Assembly: GCF_042683745.1 (NCBI RefSeq)
Contig: NZ_JBHUJX010000025.1
Span: 806,001 to 870,000, forward strand
Origin: Pseudoneobacillus sp042683745
GTDB taxonomy: Bacteria; Bacillota; Bacilli; Bacillales; Cytobacillaceae
Length of the DNA stretch: 64,000 bases
Direction of reading: 5' to 3'
Positions 8,995-15,661 of the stretch are shown one piece after another; within the stretch, counting starts at the first letter, position 1, and every line of letters starts with the position of its first letter. The notes below the pieces were generated by a model. That model worked only from the letters and a program-made list of their open reading frames with translations, searched no databases and had not been told where the DNA came from. A program made the position numbers and the translations under genes.

Positions 8995-9028
8995 AATTGG
9001 GGGAGGTTTTGGGGGAACTTTGAGGGAG
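8995..9028 (+). repeat. GGGGGA tandem repeats near attL (probable integrase arm sites)
   Basis: Three units (GGGGGAGGTTTT, GGGGGAACTTTGA, GGGAGA) lie about 115 bp inside attL. Two near-identical units in the same orientation lie at 56739-56768 beside attR. The symmetrical placement around the att cores suggests integrase arm-type binding sites. Confidence 0.6.
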
Positions 9029-9065
9029 ATTTTATTTACATTTAGTGGACAGGCGCTTACCAAAA

Positions 9066-9091
9066 ATAGAAAAAAGCACCCTATGGGATGC
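9066..9091 (-). terminator. Terminator of the leftmost prophage operon
   Basis: On the minus strand GCATCCC/GGGTGC arms with a 3-nt loop are followed by six T, about 20 nt after the stop codon of the relaxation-like gene. Confidence 0.75.
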
Positions 9092-9110
9092 CTGCTCGTA
9101 GTCATTTTGG

Positions 9111-9749
9111 CTATGAGCTTATTTTTATTTTTACAGGTTTAATCTCTATTTTTACTTCTTTTTCTTGCTTTAAACCTTTTTCAAATAGACCAAAAGATTC
9201 AGCCTGAAACACCTTAAACGGATATTGACCATCTATTGCATAGCGTTGACCACTTAAAATAAGCACATGCGGGAAAGGTGATTCCATATTTCCAGAATTA
9301 TAGAGATCCACATATCTATCTAATTTTTCATGCATCTGCTTTTCGGAATATACGGTTCTTTGAACTTCTATAAAAAAGTTTGTTTTACGGTACTTACAAA
9401 AAATATCTGGTTCTGCACATTCACCTTTTTTTCCATACTTAGGCTCTACTAAGAAAGCCTCCATATTTCCCAGAGCTATTAATTCTTTATAAACATTTAG
9501 AATGGCTAGGAAATGTCCAATTTTAGCACTATTCTTTTTCATTTCCACATCTGGACCAAAATAAAGATAAGGTACAAATGCTGTTGATCTCTGAATTTGA
9601 TCATCTCGTAATAATCTTAAGAGTACGTTATTCGCTGCATACTTAGGATTTTTCAATTTAGAGAAATAAAGTTCCGCAATAGAATCACGATCCATCACTC
9701 TAAATTTATTTAGGTCCTTAATGATTTCCTTATCACGGTTAGTCAACAT
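9111..9749 (-). CDS. Replication-relaxation family protein
   Basis: The protein has about 212 residues from the ATG at 9749 (an in-frame start at 9770 would add seven). The N-terminus is a winged-helix domain (LTNRDKEIIKDLNKF, MDRDSIAELYF). The C-terminal part contains EPDIFCKYRKTNFFIEVQRT, which resembles a PD-(D/E)xK-like core with E-x-Q in the last motif. The composition matches the replication-relaxation family (Replic_Relax) of plasmids, ICEs and Bacillus phages. It overlaps the FtsK-like gene by 11 nt and is therefore co-translated with it. Its function in phages is unknown; DNA processing or mobilisation is an inference. Confidence 0.7.
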   Translation of the reverse strand: MLTNRDKEIIKDLNKFRVMDRDSIAELYFSKLKNPKYAANNVLLRLLRDDQIQRSTAFVPYLYFGPDVEMKKNSAKIGHFLAILNVYKELIALGNMEAFLVEPKYGKKGECAEPDIFCKYRKTNFFIEVQRTVYSEKQMHEKLDRYVDLYNSGNMESPFPHVLILSGQRYAIDGQYPFKVFQAESFGLFEKGLKQEKEVKIEIKPVKIKISS

Positions 9750-10866
9750 CAGCAAACACATCCTTTTCACTTAACTTAGGTTTTTCTTTTGTTACATCTT
9801 TGACTGGTTTTTTCATTACACAGAATGGATTTAAAATCTTCTTTGCTTCTTCTAATTTCAAATAAGGTGCTTGTAGGTCGTAAAGTTTACCACTATTCAT
9901 AATAAATCGTCCGTTGGTTTCAATTTTTTCAGCGTTTGGTGTATTTACTATCCTAGCTTCAATAACATCACGTAATTTAAAGCCCATGCTTACTGTTAAA
10001 TTTGCGCGAATAGTTGTATCCAGTACCTTTGCGTTAGGTCGTTGCATCGATAAGATTGCGAATACACCTAGCGTTCTGCCGATTGCAACAATTTCAGTCA
10101 ATATATCCATAATCGTTTCGTCTTTTCGTAACATGACAAATTCATCTATACAAACCACAATATGAGGTCGTTTATGTTCGTCTGGTAGATCATCAACATG
10201 ACTGACCTCAAACACTTCTGTCAAATCGCTTCGTTCATCTAACTCTTTTTTAATCGTATTCAACATTCGTCCGATATCTTTCGGTTTACTTAAAACACAT
10301 TGGACATGTTCAACTTTACGAAAAATGTGAAACTCTGATTTCTTACAGTCGCCTAGATATAGTTGTAATTCAGATGGTTTTTTCGTCAAAATAAGCGTGG
10401 TTAGAATAGAACGTATCTGAGTTGATTTTCCTGACCCTGTTTCCCCAGCAATCAAAATGTGAGGTTGCTTTAATAAATCAAAGGCTACAAATTCCCCTGT
10501 ACGTTCTTTTCCACAGATGATTCCAAGTTTCAATATTTCTACCGTTTTAAGAATTTCATCTACTTTATAAAAATACTCTCCCGTTGAAGGAGCATTAAAG
10601 ACTGTTAATACGTACTTCTTAATTTCACCATCTAGTTTGATGTGTTGGCCAAATACTTGCTGAAAGGCGAAATAATTCTTCTTTAAAAAATCTGGATTTA
10701 ATCCTGTGGGCAAAGTGAATACGTATTCTGTGGAATAATCAGTGATTTGAATAGAGTGGATTTTAGGGTAAATTTTACGTTCGTCTGATATTGTTTTATA
10801 GATTGCCCCATTTCTAAATGCTTTGATAAGGTTCTTTCTTGCCATCAAATTTGCCCAAATGCTCAT
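9739..10866 (-). CDS. FtsK/SpoIIIE-like (TraB-type) DNA-pumping ATPase
   Basis: This 375-residue protein has a single RecA-like ATPase domain with Walker A AGETGSGKSTQ (about residues 145-155) and Walker B VVCIDEFVM. It lacks the transmembrane region and gamma domain of chromosomal FtsK and is thus closest to short TcpA/TraB-like or phage FtsK proteins. It starts at the ATGA overlap with the upstream membrane-protein gene, and its 3' end overlaps the relaxation-like gene. The three-gene operon therefore pairs a putative membrane anchor, a DNA motor and a nuclease-fold DNA-binding protein. Confidence 0.8.
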   Translation of the reverse strand: MSIWANLMARKNLIKAFRNGAIYKTISDERKIYPKIHSIQITDYSTEYVFTLPTGLNPDFLKKNYFAFQQVFGQHIKLDGEIKKYVLTVFNAPSTGEYFYKVDEILKTVEILKLGIICGKERTGEFVAFDLLKQPHILIAGETGSGKSTQIRSILTTLILTKKPSELQLYLGDCKKSEFHIFRKVEHVQCVLSKPKDIGRMLNTIKKELDERSDLTEVFEVSHVDDLPDEHKRPHIVVCIDEFVMLRKDETIMDILTEIVAIGRTLGVFAILSMQRPNAKVLDTTIRANLTVSMGFKLRDVIEARIVNTPNAEKIETNGRFIMNSGKLYDLQAPYLKLEEAKKILNPFCVMKKPVKDVTKEKPKLSEKDVFADVD

Positions 10867-11051
10867 CTTAACCACCCGATGATTGCATTAGTTTCTAAAA
10901 AGTAAATCGCAAGTGCAAACCCCACGATAGGCAGAATCACTTTCACAAAATTTCCTAACCAAAGGAAACCCAATGAATCTGCTAAACTGTCAAGCAAGGC
11001 AACTCCCAGAATCCCTCCACCAGCTAATAAAATTCCTGTACTAAACAACAT
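10863..11051 (-). CDS. Small two-helix membrane protein of the FtsK operon
   Basis: The 62-residue protein has two predicted transmembrane helices (about 5-25 and 34-53) and little soluble sequence. The stop codon overlaps the ATG of the FtsK-like ATPase by 4 nt (ATGA), and AGGAGTG precedes its start. By position it may be the membrane partner of the ATPase. I recognise no family. Confidence 0.65.
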   Translation of the reverse strand: MLFSTGILLAGGGILGVALLDSLADSLGFLWLGNFVKVILPIVGFALAIYFLETNAIIGWLR

Positions 11052-11256
11052 TTATTTCACTCCTTTTAAAATATCTTTTTGATTTAGCCTCACCATGAAG
11101 TAAAGTTTATCTAATTGTTTTTGTGACAAGCCCTCAAAGAGTTTTTGCAATATTCTCCTTCCCTTCAATTTTTCTGATAATGAAATTGTCAAATTGTCTG
11201 AATAATTTCTTGGTTTCCCCCGGCCCCCCTTCCCTTCTTTCCCGCCTTCGGCTCAT
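11052..11256 (-). pseudogene. Small basic protein gene, split by a frame change at CTT-TGA
   Basis: Reading from ATG 11256 gives 40 residues starting MSRRRERREGGPGETKK, then a TGA at 11136-11134. Reading on in the +1 frame gives FEGLSQKQLDKLYF and ends in a stop (11054-11052) that abuts the next gene's ATG. The combined 67-residue protein reads like one continuous charged helical protein. The change of frame falls at CTT TGA, the same codons as the programmed +1 site of prfB. There is no clear ribosome binding site before the ATG, and no Shine-Dalgarno-like stimulator at the prfB spacing. It is either a decayed gene or a programmed frameshift. Confidence 0.4.
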
Positions 11257-11319
11257 TCTTAACAGGTTTTATTTTTCTTATTATGGAAAAGTTTCTTCTT
11301 GTACAAGTGGACTTAGAAT

Positions 11320-11381
11320 AAACAGTTGATACTGTTTTTAAAAATACTTCCGTAACATCCGTAAAACATTTTCAACTGTTT
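11320..11381. promoter_or_regulatory. Inverted-repeat operator candidate upstream of the FtsK operon
   Basis: AAACAGTTGA (11320-11329) and TCAACTGTTT (11372-11381) form a perfect 10-bp inverted repeat flanking a short tandem CCGTAACA/CCGTAAAA. It lies between the leftward FtsK operon and the rightward XRE gene at 11499, a natural place for that regulator to bind. The rest of the 11257-11498 gap shows no gene. Confidence 0.5.
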
Positions 11382-11498
11382 TGACTTCGTGTTAATAGCC
11401 TATGACCGATATGAAATAAAATTGCTTGTTTACTGAAAGAAAATTTCATAAAGGTTTTTTTGTGTTTAAATAGAATTAATATTCTAGGTGATGTAGAT

Positions 11499-11708
11499 AT
11501 GATTCGTTGTAGAATAGAGGATCTAATTAAGCAAAAGGGATTGAGAAAGGATTTTATTGCTGATAAATTAGGAATAAGTTCCAGACAATTAAGGAATTAC
11601 GAAACTCAACACAGTTACATTCCAATGGATAAAGCATATATTTTGGCAGACTTATTAAAAGTTGGAATTGAGGATTTATATGAAAAAGTGGAAGAGGAAG
11701 AAAAATAA
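11499..11708 (+). CDS. XRE-family helix-turn-helix regulator
   Basis: A 69-residue protein consisting of one HTH_3/XRE domain; the segment GISSRQLRNYETQ is the recognition region. The ATG at 11499 has AGGTGAT upstream; an in-frame start at 11460 would add thirteen residues without good signals. It is divergent from the FtsK/relaxation operon and ends in its own hairpin, so it is likely the local regulator of that operon. Confidence 0.8.
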   Translation: MIRCRIEDLIKQKGLRKDFIADKLGISSRQLRNYETQHSYIPMDKAYILADLLKVGIEDLYEKVEEEEK

Positions 11709-11745
11709 CAAGCTCTTCCCAATATAAGAAGAGCTTGCATTTTAT
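11707..11745 (+). terminator. Terminator of the XRE gene
   Basis: CAAGCTCTTC/GAAGAGCTTG arms (10 bp) are followed by an AT-rich tail. It lies between convergent stop codons. Confidence 0.75.
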
Positions 11746-11759
11746 TACTAAAATTCAAT

Positions 11760-12320
11760 TCAGTAACTATATCCCAACTTTGCAACTGCGTTCATATAGT
11801 CTCCTTCTAATTTACGTGCATCAGTTACAAGTTTATTTGCTGAATTAATTTTAGAAGCATCACCATCATTTAGCGCTGTAATAAGTTCAGTAAATGCTCG
11901 GGCATTTTTAGCCACCATACTCTTTAATATCTCATGAGCTTCCCTTAATTCCGTAGATGGCATTATAGCATCTAAGTCTTCTTTAATCTGGTGATTGGCT
12001 GGCAAAAGTTCACTATAAATAATTTCAGCAAAAGTATAATTGTCAATTTCGTCGTTGATAGATTGTTTCCTTAGGTTATCGTACTCTACAATTAGTGTTG
12101 GAAGCTCTCCCGAGAGAATAGGCGTAATTTGATTTTGATAATCCTCAATTTCTCTTTTTAATTTATCATCCAATGATTCATTTTTCGATACTTCCTTGTT
12201 AACCACTTCTGATTTCTCTTCTTTTTCTAAAGAAATGGTTTTTTCATCAGTCTTACTACAAGCTAATAATCCCACTGAGATTATTAATAGAAAACAACTA
12301 AGTACTAATTTTTTTAACAT
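11760..12320 (-). CDS. Putative lipoprotein
   Basis: The 186-residue product has a type II signal peptide with lipobox LLAC (Cys at about residue 21), a charged Ser/Glu/Lys-rich linker and a helical C-terminal domain. I recognise no family. It faces the XRE gene and is separated from the yolD-like genes by a terminator. Lipoproteins are common lysogenic-conversion genes and some mediate superinfection exclusion, but nothing in the sequence proves that here. Confidence 0.65.
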   Translation of the reverse strand: MLKKLVLSCFLLIISVGLLACSKTDEKTISLEKEEKSEVVNKEVSKNESLDDKLKREIEDYQNQITPILSGELPTLIVEYDNLRKQSINDEIDNYTFAEIIYSELLPANHQIKEDLDAIMPSTELREAHEILKSMVAKNARAFTELITALNDGDASKINSANKLVTDARKLEGDYMNAVAKLGYSY

Positions 12321-12383
12321 AGTTCTCTCTCCCCTTTATATTTATACACTCTTTTATTTTCAACATACATTTACAAATACCTT

Positions 12384-12418
12384 CCAAAAATAAAAAACTC
12401 TTCCACATGAGAAGAGTT
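12384..12418 (-). terminator. Terminator after the short YolD-like gene
   Basis: AACTCTTC/GAAGAGTT arms with a 6-nt loop are followed on the minus strand by TTTTTTATTTTTGG. Confidence 0.85.
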
Positions 12419-12671
12419 AAGTGTTAGAAACACCCAAAATATCATTAAATTTAACCTTAATCGTTTGATAACCACTTTCAACATGGATCAGCTTGGTTTG
12501 CCCATCTAGTTTGGATATCACTCCGCGAACTGGCTCTTGTTCCCACAACGTTAAAACGATTTCGTTCTTCTCTTCTTTAGCTTCATTTAGAAGCTCTGCA
12601 ATTTCTTCGAGTTCAAATTCATCCCTAGTTGGTCTCTTCACTTTTGTTTTTTTAGTTGGTTTAGGTATCAT
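12417..12671 (-). CDS. YolD-like protein (short)
   Basis: This 84-residue protein has a Lys-rich N-terminus and an acidic helix, then a small beta domain (IVLTLWEQEPVRGVISKLDGQTKLI) that matches the C-terminal half of YolD-like proteins, including the full-length one at 13001. YolD-like proteins accompany Y-family polymerases in Bacillus phages and plasmids, but their function is unsettled. It is co-transcribed with the WYL-like gene just upstream, leftward from the SOS-controlled intergenic region. Confidence 0.65.
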   Translation of the reverse strand: MIPKPTKKTKVKRPTRDEFELEEIAELLNEAKEEKNEIVLTLWEQEPVRGVISKLDGQTKLIHVESGYQTIKVKFNDILGVSNT

Positions 12672-12676
12672 AGTGA

Positions 12677-12895
12677 TTATGCTCCTCTCCTTATTCTCCG
12701 TTCGTGTCCGATCGATAAAATATTGTCTAACTTAAAAGTTCGTCTCTGTTGTCTAGTATAACAATAAGCACAAAATGATTCCGCATTGACATCTAGCACT
12801 TTAATTTTTCTCTGACTAATGTTCCCTTTTCCGTCCACATAAATCAATTCAAGTATTCTTCCTGACTCAACTGCCTTAATAAGTTGACTTTTCAT
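12677..12895 (-). CDS. Small WYL-like domain protein
   Basis: The 72-residue protein consists of a compact beta-rich domain (LELIYVDGKGNISQRKIKVLDV, FKLDNILSI) resembling a free-standing WYL domain, without the helix-turn-helix of WYL regulators. It starts after AAGGAGGTTCG. It is transcribed divergently from yolD-uvrX across two LexA boxes, so it is probably DNA-damage inducible. A role in sensing ligand or DNA ends is only an analogy to other WYL domains. Confidence 0.6.
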   Translation of the reverse strand: MKSQLIKAVESGRILELIYVDGKGNISQRKIKVLDVNAESFCAYCYTRQQRRTFKLDNILSIGHERRIRRGA

Positions 12896-12924
12896 CTTAC
12901 GAACCTCCTTTCCATAATTTTATA

Positions 12925-12938
12925 CGAACAATTGTTCT
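12925..12938. promoter_or_regulatory. LexA (SOS) box, left
   Basis: CGAACAATTGTTCT has the perfect GAAC-N4-GTTC core and is close to the Bacillus LexA consensus. It lies upstream of the leftward WYL/YolD-like genes. Confidence 0.7.
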
Positions 12939-12946
12939 AAATCAAG

Positions 12947-12976
12947 TTGAATATCGAACGAATGTTTGTATATAAT
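12947..12976 (+). promoter_or_regulatory. SOS-controlled sigma-A promoter of yolD-uvrX
   Basis: TTGAAT (12947-12952) and TATAAT (12971-12976) are separated by 18 nt. The spacer contains CGAACGAATGTTTG (12955-12968), a full match to the B. subtilis consensus CGAACRNRYGTTYG. LexA bound there would block RNA polymerase. Confidence 0.85.
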
Positions 12977-13000
12977 AAATAAAAAAGGAGATGATTATTT

Positions 13001-13327
13001 GTGATCAAGGACAGAGGTGCAATGAAGTGGAATGGATTTTTCATGCCCGAACAAACGCTAATACTTAAACAAATTAAAAAAGATGAATCTAAGCTGAATA
13101 AACCTGAACTTGATGAACAGGAACTCGAAGAAATTGAACTAGCTGTTCTAGACTCTCTTTATAATGGCACGGTAGTTAAACTTAGATTATGGGAATATGG
13201 CATGTTTTTTAATTTGACAGGAACAGTGTTAAAAGTGGATACGCTTGATAAGAAAATAACTTTGCGGACAGATATTGAAGATAAAATTATTACTATTGAT
13301 AAAATCACAATGGTGACGAGGTTGTAA
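13001..13327 (+). CDS. yolD: YolD-like protein
   Basis: The 108-residue protein begins with the family's MIKDRGAMKWNGFFMPEQ motif and ends in a small beta domain (VVKLRLWEYGMFFNLTGTVLKVD). It starts at a GTG preceded by AAGGAGATG and ends 2 nt before the uvrX start, so the two are one operon. YolD-like proteins precede UvrX-type polymerases in SPbeta and related elements and may modulate them; no enzymatic function is established. Confidence 0.85.
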   Translation: MIKDRGAMKWNGFFMPEQTLILKQIKKDESKLNKPELDEQELEEIELAVLDSLYNGTVVKLRLWEYGMFFNLTGTVLKVDTLDKKITLRTDIEDKIITIDKITMVTRL

Positions 13328-13329
13328 CT

Positions 13330-14598
13330 ATGATTGATTACAGTCAATTTCCCGAACGAAATATCCTTTGTATCGATATGAAAAGTTTTTATGCAAGTAT
13401 TATTGCAGTGCAAATGGGATTAGATCCATTGACTTGTTATCTAGCAGTTGTGGGCAGTACAGACCGCAATGGTAGTGTTGTGTTAGCCTCTAGTCCTGCG
13501 CTTAAAAGGGACTATAAAATCAAGACTGGATCACGCCTTTTTGAAATACCTAAGATACCGAAAATTTATGTCGTTAATCCAAAGATGAGCTTATTTATAA
13601 AAGTCTCTACAGAAATCACTAAACTATTTTATCGATTTGTGCCGCCTATTGCCGTCCACACTTACTCAGTTGATGAGAGTTTTTTAGACGTAAAAGGCCT
13701 TGAAAAGATATGGGGCAGTCCACAAACAATAGCAAAACTTGTACAAGATGCTATCTATAATGATTTTGGGCTGCCATGCACAGTAGGAATAGGACCAAAC
13801 ATGTTAATGAGTAAATTAGCGTTAGACCTCGAATCTAAAAAGGTTCAAGGAGGTATTGCTACATGGACTTATGATGATGTTGCAAATAAATTGTGGAAGA
13901 TATCACCTCTCAGTGAAATGTGGGGCATTGGCCGTCAAACCGAAAAGTCTCTCAATAGCATGGGTATTTATACTGTTGGTGATTTAGCCAATTATGATCT
14001 AAAAAAACTTGAAAAGAAATTTGGAGTGTTGGGCAATCAGTTGTATCATCATGCTTGGGGAATTGATTTGTCTGAGATTGGGACTGGAACTGTGAAACCA
14101 GCAAGAGTAAGTATCGGTAAAAGTCAGATATTGATGCGTGACTACAATAAAGAAAGCGAAATCAAGACAGTTGTACTTGAGATGTGCGAAGAAGTAGCAA
14201 GACGAGCAAGGAATGCTAAAAAGGCTGGTAGAACCATAAGTTTTGGACTCGGCTATAGTAAGACTGATCTCGCTGGTGGTTTTTATCGTTCACGGACAAT
14301 TGAAAAAGCAACTAACATTACGATGGAGATTTACAAAGTGTGCTTGCAGCTGATGAAAGAGTTTTACACGGGGCATACCGTCAGACAGATATCTCTATCC
14401 ATTAGTAAGCTTGTAGATGACATCGACATACAACTTGATCTATTTGACGATAATAGTTGGAAAAAAAGAGACCTCGGATATGTTGTGGACGGAATTAGAA
14501 ATAAATATGGGTCTACTGCTCTTCTTAGGGCTGTATCTTATACTGAAGCTGGTACAACTATTCACAGAAGCAAGTTTGTGGGAGGTCATAAAGGATGA
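13330..14598 (+). CDS. uvrX: Y-family DNA polymerase (UV-damage repair protein UvrX)
   Basis: The 422-residue product is a Y-family (DinB/UmuC) lesion-bypass polymerase. Catalytic acidic motifs are visible in CIDMKSFYAS (residues about 14-23) and TYSVDESFLDV (about 110-120). Helix-hairpin-helix (MWGIGRQTEKSLNSMGIYTVGDLA) and little-finger regions follow. It would copy past UV-damaged bases, giving error-prone synthesis. It is the second gene of the LexA-controlled operon and overlaps the next gene by 4 nt. Confidence 0.93.
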   Translation: MIDYSQFPERNILCIDMKSFYASIIAVQMGLDPLTCYLAVVGSTDRNGSVVLASSPALKRDYKIKTGSRLFEIPKIPKIYVVNPKMSLFIKVSTEITKLFYRFVPPIAVHTYSVDESFLDVKGLEKIWGSPQTIAKLVQDAIYNDFGLPCTVGIGPNMLMSKLALDLESKKVQGGIATWTYDDVANKLWKISPLSEMWGIGRQTEKSLNSMGIYTVGDLANYDLKKLEKKFGVLGNQLYHHAWGIDLSEIGTGTVKPARVSIGKSQILMRDYNKESEIKTVVLEMCEEVARRARNAKKAGRTISFGLGYSKTDLAGGFYRSRTIEKATNITMEIYKVCLQLMKEFYTGHTVRQISLSISKLVDDIDIQLDLFDDNSWKKRDLGYVVDGIRNKYGSTALLRAVSYTEAGTTIHRSKFVGGHKG

Positions 14599-14984
14599 TC
14601 TCCGACAGTGACCGAATTATTATGGAACGTGCTGTTTTCCTACCAATGCTTTTGACTCTACTGGAAAGAGATAAATTAATAGTCGAACAATCTGCATTTA
14701 AGCTTAAAGGGCCATATCAGGAGTTAATTGATGAGACTTTAAAAGCTGTGCGAAAAGACATCAGGGAGAACAATTACAGCATGAGGAATGGAAAAATGAA
14801 GGTACAAAAAGTTAATAGAGATGAGTCTTTTACGCACTATCTATTTATTTGCAAGGGCTTCGAGGAAAAACACAATTATTTTAATCCAAGGATCCGGAAT
14901 AAGATTAAAGAATTGTTGGAGTATTATTTGTATAAACGTTTTGTTAATAATTCTAAGATAAATGAAACTCCACTCATAAGATGA
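14595..14984 (+). CDS. YhjD-like protein of the uvrX operon
   Basis: A 129-residue charged helical protein starting MISDSDRIIMERAVFLPMLLTLLERD; it overlaps uvrX by 4 nt (ATGA) and so is translationally coupled. Sequence and context resemble the YhjD-like family often found behind UvrX polymerases in Bacillus elements. The biochemical role is unknown; accessory function in damage tolerance is inferred from the operon. Confidence 0.65.
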   Translation: MISDSDRIIMERAVFLPMLLTLLERDKLIVEQSAFKLKGPYQELIDETLKAVRKDIRENNYSMRNGKMKVQKVNRDESFTHYLFICKGFEEKHNYFNPRIRNKIKELLEYYLYKRFVNNSKINETPLIR

Positions 14985-15057
14985 GTAAAAGAAGGATTTA
15001 TTTCCCTTTTATGGAATAGATAATAATAATAATAATATCTATTAGGAGGGCTAATAA

Positions 15058-15540
15058 ATGGCTAAAATTGATAAGTTGCTAAAAGACGCTCAAGCACATT
15101 TAGAGAACGGTGAGGAAATTTACTATTCTGTTTTGGGAGCTTACGAGACAAAAGTCATGGGCAAAGACACAGTTAAAAATGGAGTATTTTTAGCAACCAA
15201 TAACAGAGTTGTGTTCTATGGAAAAAGAACTTTCGGTTTTGATCTAGAGGTCTTCCCTTATTCCAGTATTAGCTCAATTGAAATGGGTAAAGGGTTGATG
15301 GGTCATAAAATTTCATTCTTTGCTTCCGGAAACAAAGTAAATATGAAATGGATCAATATTGGAGATATACAAGGATTCATCAATCATGTGAAGACAAACA
15401 TAGGTAAAAAGAGCGAGTCTCTATCAACTACTTCTTCAAGCACAGCTGACGAATTGAAAAAGTTCGCTGAACTACGCGAAGCTGGCATTATTACCATTGA
15501 GGAATTTGATGCAAAGAAAAAACAATTATTAGGGATATAA
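15058..15540 (+). CDS. PH-domain (YokE-like) protein with C-terminal SHOCT
   Basis: This 160-residue protein has an N-terminal bacterial PH-like domain (about 15-120; GVFLATNNRVVFYGKRTFG) joined by a Ser/Thr linker to a 28-residue SHOCT motif (ELKKFAELREAGIITIEEFDAKK). The same architecture is found in YokE of SPbeta. It has a strong AGGAGGG ribosome binding site and its own hairpin. SHOCT modules mediate assembly into larger complexes; the specific role is unknown. It may be a lysogen-expressed accessory gene. Confidence 0.8.
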   Translation: MAKIDKLLKDAQAHLENGEEIYYSVLGAYETKVMGKDTVKNGVFLATNNRVVFYGKRTFGFDLEVFPYSSISSIEMGKGLMGHKISFFASGNKVNMKWINIGDIQGFINHVKTNIGKKSESLSTTSSSTADELKKFAELREAGIITIEEFDAKKKQLLGI

Positions 15541-15566
15541 GCCCCTCTCGATCGAGAAGGGCTATG
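15541..15566 (+). terminator. Hairpin after the PH/SHOCT gene
   Basis: GCCCNTCTCGATCGAGANGGGC forms a stem directly after the stop codon. It lacks a T-run, so it may be a weak terminator or processing stem. Confidence 0.5.
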
Positions 15567-15576
15567 GTAAAAATGC

Positions 15577-15606
15577 TTGAATAATCCATTAAATTTTGGT
15601 TATAAT
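15577..15606 (+). promoter_or_regulatory. Sigma-A promoter of a small RNA
   Basis: TTGAAT (15577-15582) and perfect TATAAT (15601-15606) have 18-nt spacing and point rightward into a region without a gene, ended about 50 nt later by a terminator. Confidence 0.7.
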
Positions 15607-15612
15607 ATAAAT

Positions 15613-15661
15613 AGGGTTCGGGGTTAGCCCGGACGGCCGCAATTTGCGGCTTATTTTTATT
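15613..15661 (+). ncRNA. Candidate small RNA, about 50 nt, two hairpins
   Basis: Downstream of a good promoter the transcript would fold into GTTCGGG/CCCGGAC (15616-15634, one G-U pair) and GCCGCA/TGCGGC (15636-15650), followed by TTATTTTTATTT. The second hairpin is a rho-independent terminator. No start codon with a ribosome binding site lies in it. It ends exactly at the 3' end of the convergent DUF3800 gene, so it could touch that mRNA only at its end. I do not recognise an RNA family. Confidence 0.5.
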
